Origin: Muscardinus avellanarius
Taxonomy: Eukaryota; Chordata; Mammalia; Rodentia; Gliridae
Direction: 5' to 3'
NCBI GenBank assembly: GCA_963383645.1
Contig: OY726565.1
Location: forward strand, 30,250,034-30,314,033
Length of the DNA: 64,000 nucleotides
The translations under genes and the position numbers were made by a program. Below are positions 56,891-64,000 of this stretch, piece by piece; position 1 is the stretch's first letter; each line of letters starts with the position of its first letter. The notes under the pieces are model-generated. The model worked only from the letters and a program-made list of their open reading frames with translations. It had not been told where the DNA came from and did not search any database.

Positions 56891-57320
56891 ATCTTATCCA
56901 GGTGTGGTGGCACACACTTATAATCCCAGTATTTAGGAGGCTGAGATAAAAGGTATCACAGGTTCACAGCCAGCCTCAGCAACCTGTGAGGACCTCTGCA
57001 ACTTAGGGAGACCCTGTTTTATTGTTTTTGTTTTTGTTTTGGTGGTACTGGGGTTCCTGGAAACCCTTCTACCTCTGGGCTACACTCCCAAAACTATTTT
57101 ATATTTTTATTTTGGAAACAGGGTCACTTAAGCCACGAGGCTGGCTTTGAACATGCATGATCCTCCTGTCTCCACCTCCCAAGCACGGGGATTACAAGCA
57201 TGTGCCACCACGTCCGGCGGGAGACTCTGTTTTAAAATAAATAATAAAATAGGGCTAGGAGTGTAGCTTGGAGGTTGAATGTCCCTGGATTCAACCCCCA
57301 GAACCTACCAAAAAAATAAA
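56891..57320 (+). repeat. B1/ID SINE split by an opposite-strand SINE
   Basis: GTGTGGTGGCACACACTTAT to GGGAGACCCTG, then after the insert GGGAGACTCTG and the ID half (GGGCTAGGAGTGTAGCTTGG). Confidence 0.88.
57022..57218 (-). repeat. B1/ID SINE, young subfamily, nested
   Basis: Contains GGGTTCCTGGAAACCCTTCT and the short CACTTAAGCCACGAGG block. GGGAGACCCTGTTTTA and GGGAGACTCTGTTTTA flank it, differing at one base. Confidence 0.9.
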
Positions 57321-57329
57321 AACCTTGAA

Positions 57330-58314
57330 GTCAAATGGTAGGATGACACCATTAGTTCCTGTAGCCCTCCATGCACTGGCTGACTGAAGCACACGTTACA
57401 CTGTTTGGTGACTATGACACTGTAAGCAGAGGCTGAGTCTTTTCTAGAATGCATTAAGTGTATAATCAGTGTTCTTTAGTGAATGTGTTCTAACACCTCT
57501 TTTCTCAGCCCTACTTTGCCAGCATAGTACTTTCCACAGGATGGGTATTCAGTGAACACTTCTTTGGTTTGTCATAGAGATAGCCTAAAAACTTCTATCC
57601 TGGACCACACTCCACATCTCTTGGTTGGTGAAGGTAGTCATTTATCAACTCCTCTTTCCTCTGTAAGTTATCTTTGCATTACTTATATAGGTCCACATTT
57701 TATTTCTCTTGCTTTCTCTCCTTTATTTTAGTTTGTAGTCTTCCAGGGTGCATGGAAAATACCCTAGGAAATTTGGTATGAAGAGCATGTTTTTTCCAAT
57801 TTGGTAATAAATAGATAAGACATCAATATGAACAAAGAAACAAATATAGCAAGTAATTTAATCAAGGTGATACTGATTTAGGGGAAAATGTCAGTGGGAA
57901 GTTTTAAGAAAGTACATCATGAATAAACTAAAATGCAGAAAATAGAATGAGGCTGGGACATAATGGGAAAAGTACAGAAGTTTATATTGATGAAATGTGC
58001 ATTATTTTATGATCATCAGAATATGTAGGATTTCTAGGCACGAGCTGTTTGATTTGTTCAATTTTATAGACTAGGTCAAATTTTTCAGTCATGAAATCTA
58101 ATGATAGTCTCATCTATACAAAGAGTTAATAATGGGTACTCTAGACCACTTACTTAAAACATTGGCTCCAGAAACATTATCTCTGGTGGTAAGGAACTCC
58201 ATGTGACAACTAAACTATCAGGAGAATCAGGAAAATTGAGTACTAGGTGATGCAACATAAAATATCCTTATAATCTTCCAATGCAATTATATTATGATAA
58301 AGGTACATACTTAC
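57330..58314 (-). other. COL14A1 intron portion, no recognised feature
   Basis: No repeat or exon recognised. Confidence 0.45.
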
Positions 58315-58434
58315 CCACTGGCTTATACACAATTTTATATCCAAGAACTGGAGAGGGTGAAGGATCCCAGGACACTCTGAATCTTGTGTACCATTCATCA
58401 GTGATGTGTATGTTCTGAGGAGGAAGTAGTCCCA
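58315..58434 (-). CDS. COL14A1: COL14A1 exon: first half of an FN3 repeat
   Basis: This exon encodes residues 135-174 ([15 protein letters not shown] to YKIVYKPV plus one base). The Trp in [11 protein letters not shown] fits FN3 strand B. Acceptor is TTTTAG and donor GTAAGT. It pairs with the exon at 56674-56820. Confidence 0.95.
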
Positions 58435-58569
58435 CTAAAAACAAACATTGCCACACATTACTGATCTTTCACTGCTGCAGGAAGAGCATAGAATGTTCAA
58501 ATATTGTTTGGCAGCCTTACAAGAGTAGTTTAATTTATAATATCTGATGATGTGCTTATTAAGAGAACA

Positions 58570-58800
58570 ATTAGCCAGGCGTGATGGCACACGCTTGTGA
58601 TCCCGGCATTCGGGAGGCTGAGACTGGAGGATCACGGTTCGAGGACAGCCTCAGCTACTTAGTGAGGCCCTCTGCAACTTAGTGAGACCCTGTGTCAAAA
58701 TAAAGAATAAAAAGTGGGGTGGGGATGTAGCTCAGAGGTAGAATGCCCCTGGGTTCCATCCCCAGACCCGCAAAAAAAAAAAAAAAAGAGAGAGAGAGAA
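58570..58800 (+). repeat. B1/ID SINE
   Basis: GCCAGGCGTGATGGCACACG to GGGTTCCATCCCCAGACC, with a long A/AG tail. Confidence 0.9.
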
Positions 58801-59804
58801 AGAAAGAACAATGAAAAGACATTGACTTGTTCATAAAAGCCTGTTAGCTTACTTTTCTTTTTTTAATAACTTTCAAAATTCAAACAGATTCCACAACTAG
58901 TGGATTTCAGAAAAGCCTCCTCAGCAGAAAGCCATGTTCTGAGCTGGTGTGTGATAAGATTCAGAATTATAGAAAATAAAAGAAACCTCACATCAGTTTT
59001 AGAATGTTATAGATTATAGATTGCTATCACCAGGACATAATTTAGAGACTATCTGATCAAACCACCTCATCACATAAATAAGATAATTAATCCAAGACGA
59101 CATAGCTGACTAGTGACTAAAACAATGTTCTTTCCCTATACCACCCCATCCTCCACCAATATGATGCAAAGAGAATTCTTAATCCTCTAGAGGTGTTGCT
59201 CCCCAAACCTACAGCTTGCAAAATCAATGTGCTTTTGATGGAAAATTAAATAGTGACTGAGTTCATAGCATTTTTACAAAAATAATTCTAGTTTAAAAAG
59301 TTTTTCATGAGAGAAACTAGATGTATCTTTGAATTTTTTGGAAAATTCAAGATGTAAAGATTTTTGCTTTTGTTTTTGTTTTTTACATTTCAGTAAGTAC
59401 GAAATTTTGAAATGTGCCATTTTCCCCAGAAAAGTACTAAAATATATTTGAAACCTAAGAGGAAGTTTAAAAAAAATGAAGTTGTTAAAATAAAATCCTC
59501 TCCCTTCACTAGACTGCTCCATTGACTCAGTCCTGCAGACAATAGCATTAATAAGTAATAGATTCCTGACCATGAGAGTCTGAACTGAACCAGTTCCAGG
59601 CCTGCTTATCCCTTAGGAGCTTTCAAATGTTATCTCTCCCAAACTCTGTAACGTTGCCAGGAACATTTAAGCACGGAAAGAGTTTGGGCAAGTGAGTGAA
59701 GGAAGAAACCCAAGTAGATTTTTGCTGAATGAAGTAGGAAAGTGGAATGCCGATGTTTACCAGTAATTGACCTGGAGCCCAGCCTGCTTTCCTGCAAAAC
59801 TAGT

Positions 59805-59960
59805 GACTCTCAGCCTTGGCTGAGATGGAGAACATCCCCAGGTCCAGGCCACACCCCGTACCAGTTACATCAGTGCCTCTGGGAGTGGCTCCCAGGCATA
59901 AGCAGTGTCTGAAGCTCCTCAGGTGATCTCAATGAGCAACCAAATTAGAGGATCTTTAAC
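59805..59960 (+). mobile_element. MER5-like DNA transposon fragment
   Basis: AGTGACTCTCAGCCTTGGCT, CAGGCCACACCCCGTACCAG and CTCAGGTGATCTCAATGAG follow the MER5/hAT order. Confidence 0.6.
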
Positions 59961-60121
59961 TAGAGGAAGTTACCATGTGTATAGGGTTAGAAAAGGATCT
60001 GAACTTTGATAATTCTTTGTAAACTATTTGGTGCAGCAGCTTTTTAAGCAGCTAAATTTTAGGAAGAAGATGATAGCTAGTCATTTTGTTTCTTTATTTA
60101 TGACTTAAAACGTAATCACAA

Positions 60122-60307
60122 GGCCGGGCACCTTGGCATATGCCTATAATCCCATTACTAAGGAGGCTGAGATAGGAGTATCACCGGTTCAATTCCAGCA
60201 TTAGTAACTGAGCGAGACCCTATTTTAAAATAAAAATAAAATTTAAGGGATTGTATCGCTCAGAGATAGGATGCCACTAGGTTCAATCCCCAGTACCCCC
60301 AAAAAAT
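60122..60307 (+). repeat. B1/ID SINE, diverged
   Basis: GGCCGGGCACCTTGGCATAT to AGGTTCAATCCCCAGTACC. Confidence 0.82.
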
Positions 60308-60749
60308 TTCAATCACAGATTATTTTAGCTGATATTACCTTTACGTGACAGCAAACTAAGTATAACATCACATTCAATGATTATCTCAAGAAGAAATAAC
60401 ATTTTAAGCAAAGAATCATATTTACACTTTGTCTCCTTTTTCCTCTTAGTGGACCTTTAAAAGGTTAAAAATCCACCAAGTGATGTATTCTCCCATTTAT
60501 GTAATACTTTAAACCTCATCATGATGTATACTTACAATGCTTCAATAAAGAAAAATTTTAATTTAAAAATTATGTTCTCGTCTCATTAAGTTTGATAAAA
60601 TTCAGGGTCTAATACAAATATTAGTCGAATATAAATGTAGCTGCTGAGATGAATTGGTAGAGACAAAATTTAAAGATTTTAAAAGGTATAAGAAAACAAC
60701 TTTAAAATTTTACAACTTCAAAGCAAGAAAAAAATTTTAAGACACTGAC

Positions 60750-60879
60750 CAGTTCTTCCATTTCCTGTTAGATGGCCACCATCTCCATCTTCATAAATAG
60801 CAATAACAGTGATTTTATATGGAGTATCAGATTGTAGGGGTTGCAGAATTACATTGTTTCTTCTGCCTGGGACTGTGGT
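60750..60879 (-). CDS. COL14A1: COL14A1 exon: second half of an FN3 repeat
   Basis: This exon encodes residues 92-134 plus one base. It starts [15 protein letters not shown] and has the usual FN3 end signature ([18 protein letters not shown]). The donor is GTCAGT, a weaker match than the GTAAG donors of its neighbours. The acceptor is CCACAG. It closes the FN3 domain begun in the exon at 62818. Confidence 0.95.
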
Positions 60880-61044
60880 CTGTGGGGAAGTTAAATTACA
60901 CATTTATTGCCAGCTAGAGTACTTTGAGATCAAAAGCCAATATTGCTTTATATATTCCCATAAACAGTAATGGTCTCTCTATATTTTCTTTTTGTTTCAC
61001 AGCACTCATAGCAAGACAAATCATTGACTCTGCCTCTAAGCAAC

Positions 61045-61130
61045 ATGGGAGAATGGTTTTAGATCCAACAGATCTGGGCTCCAATCCAGATCAGCTACTT
61101 ACCAGCCTCGTGACTAACTCTCTCTGAAGG
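61045..61130 (+). repeat. MIR-like fragment
   Basis: GATCTGGGCTCCAATCCAGA and CAGCTACTTACCAGCCTCGT resemble the MIR core. Confidence 0.55.
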
Positions 61131-61290
61131 GAACATGAGGATGGAGTCACCTCTCCTCACTCTGTATTGTGTTTTTAGTGCTTAAACAAATGTCTACTGA
61201 ATACCCACTGTGAACCAGCGTGGTACTAGCTGTTTGGAATCCATCAGTGAGCAAAAACAGACTCTGTTTTCCCTCAAAAATATCAGTTGG

Positions 61291-61504
61291 GCCGCCGTCG
61301 TGGCGCATGCTTGTAATCCCAGCATTTGGGAGGCGGAGACCTAAGGATTGCGGTTCACGGACAGCCTCAGCTACTTAGTGAGGCCCTCTGCAACTTAGTG
61401 AGATCCTGTTTCAAAATAAAGAATAAAAATATAGGGCAGGGGATGTAGCTTGGAGGTCAAATGCCCCTGGGTTCCATCCCCAGGCTCGAAAAAAAAAAAA
61501 AAAA
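61291..61504 (+). repeat. B1/ID SINE with 11-bp target duplication
   Basis: GCCGCCGTCGTGGCGCATGC keeps CpGs in its head, a sign of youth. ATCAGTTGGGC occurs at 61282-61292 and 61505-61515. Confidence 0.92.
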
Positions 61505-61575
61505 ATCAGTTGGGCTAATTCTAATTAAATAAAAAGGGGGAAGTAGAAAATACATTCGATGATCTTCTCAGACCA

Positions 61576-61601
61576 AAAAAAAAAAAAAAAAAAAAAAAAA
61601 A
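61576..61601. repeat. Poly(A) tract
   Basis: About 26 consecutive A with no element body recognised next to it. Confidence 0.9.
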
Positions 61602-62183
61602 TCACAGTCATATCTCAGTTTATCTTCTAACCCTGTGCCTTGCTTCTACAAACAATAGGGATCAATTATCCAGTACCTAAAAAAAGTAAATCAGTAGAAG
61701 AAGGTATATTCTAAATGTTTTCAAAAAACAAGGATGAATAGTACATGTGTCCATGGCAAGGCTGAACTAATCATGGTTTCTATTTAAGCAAACTAACTGT
61801 GGTTAAAACTTTATCTCATTTGAACAGAACCTCTAAATAGCACTTATTCATGTTTCTTACTAATAAAAGGTGATTTTTATTAAAGGTTACTCTGCCAAGT
61901 TCTAGTAGATGAATTTTCATCACATGGAGTTCCTAGAAGGAGGATGATCTTAGAGGATATATGTGGAATAATGGTTGAAAACCACTGTCATAATCCTTTA
62001 CAATCAACAGTGTGGCTAATCTTCTGTAAGCTGCTCACAGCTATTAATCATTAAACTGTAATACAAATGGGTTTTCCATACATAAGAAATTCATATTCCT
62101 TGTAAGGCCTATGAGAAAGTCATAAGAAACTTGAATCTAGATCTAAAGAGACAAACTATGATATTTGAAAAGTTTGGCAGGTC

Positions 62184-62283
62184 TAGGAATATAGTTCAGT
62201 GATTGAGAGCTTACTTAGCACGCATGAGGCTCTGGGTTCAATTCCCAGCACTGGAAAAAGAGAAGAAAAGAAAAAAAAAAAAA
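62184..62283 (+). repeat. ID element
   Basis: GGAATATAGTTCAGTGATTG and GGGTTCAATTCCCAGCACTG, with a long A-rich tail. Confidence 0.88.
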
Positions 62284-62817
62284 ACAAGAGAAAAGTTTGG
62301 AGCCAATAGAAGAATATGTACATTCCAAAATAAATAAAAGTGTACTGAAAAAATGTTAAGTTTGGAGAAAAGAGAGATCAGTTAGTACTGGAGAATTGAA
62401 GGAAAGCCTTGTAGAAAAAAATAATTTTAAAGAAAGAGTAAGATTCAGATAATCACATCATCTGAACATTAACTTAGGTATTCCAGAGTCATAGTTATAT
62501 TTCACTAGACTTTGCTCCTATACTTTCATTAGGTGATTAGAAATATGCAAGTGATTATGAGAAAAGACACTTTTAAGTTGGCTCTTAGAACAAAACCAAG
62601 CCACCAAATCATTGCTTCTCTGTGGTAGGGGAGGCTGGACCAGAAATATTTGGGTGGTCCCCATATCATGCCAGGGAAAGTCACATAAAATCTGGCTGCC
62701 ACACAAGAGGCAAGGGCTCTAACTCTAACCACAGCATACTTCTAAAGGAGAAGCCTAACCTCGCCTCCCAACCAGCTAAGATTATAAAGTGTGCCAGTAA
62801 ATGAATACCACACTTAC

Positions 62818-62960
62818 GTATTCATCAATTGGATCACCAACAGTGGGGGAATAAATGATCCGGTACTGCTGAACGGGCCCATCAGCATGATCCCAGGCCA
62901 CAGAAAGGCTATTGGTTGTCTCTCCAAAGACTCTCAGATTCCTTGGTCCACTTCGTGGAA
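62818..62960 (-). CDS. COL14A1: COL14A1 exon: first half of an FN3 repeat
   Basis: This exon encodes residues 44-91. It begins with the linker [13 protein letters not shown] and contains the A-D strands of an FN3 fold, including the core Trp ([19 protein letters not shown]). It ends at PIDEY in phase 0. Acceptor is TTTTAG and donor GTAAGT. It pairs with the exon at 60750-60879 to complete one FN3 domain. These domains form the long extended arm of collagen XIV. Confidence 0.95.
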
Positions 62961-63321
62961 CTAAAAAATATACAGTAGAGTTTGCTTCCTGTCTGGTGGC
63001 ATTACCTGGGTCATATTGAGTGCTTCTCCATTCATGATGATGTTTACCCCATTATGATAAAATATTCATCTTCCATATTTTCAATGTGAAATCACAAACA
63101 GCATAAAGTGCTATATTTCAGAGCTACAGTTGCATGCTGAACTTTCAGTGACATTTAGGTCTGAACCTCAATGGGAAAGAAAGGGATTTTTTAACTACTA
63201 TAATGGCCTCCACTTGGTGAAACTTAATCTTTCATGCTTCTAAAGTGTTTATTTGAAGAGAATTCCCACTGCAGAGCAGAAGAGGTGATGAAACCCCTCC
63301 ACAATTTAGGTCCCCAATGAA

Positions 63322-63414
63322 CTTGAGATACAGCATAGTGGTAAAGAATTTGCCTAACATGAGTGAGGCCCTGGGTATAATTCCCAGCATTGAGGGGGGA
63401 AAAAAAAAAAAAAG
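63322..63414 (+). repeat. ID element, diverged
   Basis: GAGGCCCTGGGTATAATTCC and an A tail identify it; the A-box region is degraded. It lies about 250 bp from the exon at 63668. Confidence 0.78.
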
Positions 63415-63667
63415 GTCACAGATAAAAAAATAGATGAATGATTTTTTTGGGGGGGGGGCACAAAAGATGGTCAGGGACCCACAGTTTCCGCCTGGCATGT
63501 GAATGTGAGGAAGCCCGGGAGACTCCCATGCAAAGGCAAACTCCCACCTCACAGGGAGAGAGAGTTCCCATCATCCCTCACTCACGGCCCACCTGCTCCT
63601 CACTCACTGAGAGATGCCTCCCAATGCAACTACAGGGAATGGGGTGGAAAGAGGATTTCTGCCTCAC

Positions 63668-63797
63668 GTGTTCGGCCCTGGCTGGGACTGGGCTTCCCTT
63701 CCCCATCTGCGTAGAGAGCCACGATGTTCACTGAATAGGGTGTGTCTGGAATCAGCCGGTCCAGGTGTACGTTGCGAGTATTTCCTGGCACCACAAT
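63668..63797 (-). CDS. COL14A1: COL14A1 exon: second half of an FN3 repeat
   Basis: This exon encodes residues 1-43 plus the first base of a Leu codon. It opens with [12 protein letters not shown] and carries the E-F-G strand signature of a fibronectin type III fold ([20 protein letters not shown]). Acceptor TTGTAG and donor GTGAGG flank it. The first half of this FN3 domain must lie on an exon to the right of the window. The 130-bp length and exit phase 1 recur in the exon at 60750, which encodes the equivalent half of the next repeat. Confidence 0.95.
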
Positions 63798-64000
63798 CTA
63801 CAAGGGGAGAAAATGCCAAATTCTGCCTGACAACAACCCAAATGCTTACCAAGTCTGTCCTTAGTCAGCATAATGATATTCATAATAGAAGGCTAAAACC
63901 AGACACCTCAGAAGCCAAGTGTGCTTCTCCAGCGGAACTGCCTAGGTCATACCATTAGATAAAAGTTACCCTCAGAAATTCCCTTTCCAAAAAAAAAGTG
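63798..64000 (-). other. Intron upstream of the first visible COL14A1 exon (partial)
   Basis: This is the 3' end of an intron whose acceptor (TTGTAG on the minus strand) abuts the exon ending at 63797. It starts outside the window. I recognise no repeat or further coding sequence in it. Confidence 0.7.

Larger units (their letters stand above)
15305..64000 (-). other. COL14A1: COL14A1 gene, C-terminal part (31 exons, 5' part outside the window)
   Basis: This is the gene for the collagen XIV alpha-1 chain, a secreted FACIT collagen that binds the surface of banded collagen fibrils in dense connective tissue. I placed each exon by minus-strand AG acceptor and GT donor signals, and checked that phases match at every junction. 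The joined frame is 1,139 codons plus stop. The order FN3-VWA-TSPN-COL2-NC2-COL1-NC1 is that of collagens XII and XIV, and the residues agree throughout with my memory of mammalian collagen XIV rather than XII. Introns run from about 130 bp to 4.8 kb. The promoter, signal peptide and N-terminal domains are beyond the right edge. Identity is very likely; exact exon edges are inferred without transcripts. Confidence 0.96.

Noticed and set aside
15305..64000. COL12A1 as an alternative identity
   Set aside because: Domain order is shared, but NC2, TSPN and hinge residues match my memory of collagen XIV. This rests on recall rather than a search.

Overview
The window is mammalian nuclear DNA, and the main locus is the 3' (C-terminal) part of COL14A1, which encodes the alpha-1 chain of FACIT collagen XIV, on the minus strand. 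I rebuilt 31 consecutive coding exons from splice signals and reading phase (63797 down to 16127). They join without a frameshift or internal stop into 3,420 nt, i.e. 1,139 residues plus a TGA stop. The gene enters from the right edge, and its 5' part (signal peptide, first FN3 repeats, first VWA domain) lies beyond position 64000. All residue numbers below are counted from the first codon of the exon at 63668-63797.

Protein layout: second half of one FN3 repeat (1-43), three complete FN3 repeats (about 44-311), a Pro/Thr hinge (312-337), the second VWA domain with an intact MIDAS (about 338-520), a TSPN/laminin-G-like domain (about 522-747), a Cys-rich junction (748-767), the COL2 triple helix (768-919), the NC2 hinge (920-962), the COL1 triple helix (963-1063) and an NC1 tail (1064-1139). 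The 3' UTR runs to about 15305, where a minus-strand AATAAA lies just upstream of the inferred cleavage site.

The host looks like a non-murine rodent. The introns and the downstream flank hold about 40 copies of a dimeric SINE with a B1-like (7SL-derived) head and an ID-like (tRNA-derived) right half, plus free ID elements. Such B1/ID dimers are known from squirrel-related rodents, beavers and dormice. I cannot name the species.

Positions 1-15300 are downstream intergenic DNA with no gene I can support. They are a stack of nested retroelements: antisense L1 pieces, a complete solo MaLR-type LTR with target-site duplication, an LTR-like insert of about 1 kb, an L1 copy whose 5' part seems inverted, and an ORF1-only (HAL1-like) LINE broken by a SINE. 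The introns add more SINEs, MIR, MER5-like, L2-like and L1 fragments and several long microsatellites. I see no CRISPR, operon, phage or other prokaryotic feature. The most unusual items are the ORF1-only LINE, the apparently young SINE subfamily, and the CpG-rich last coding exon with a possible alternative NC1 end.
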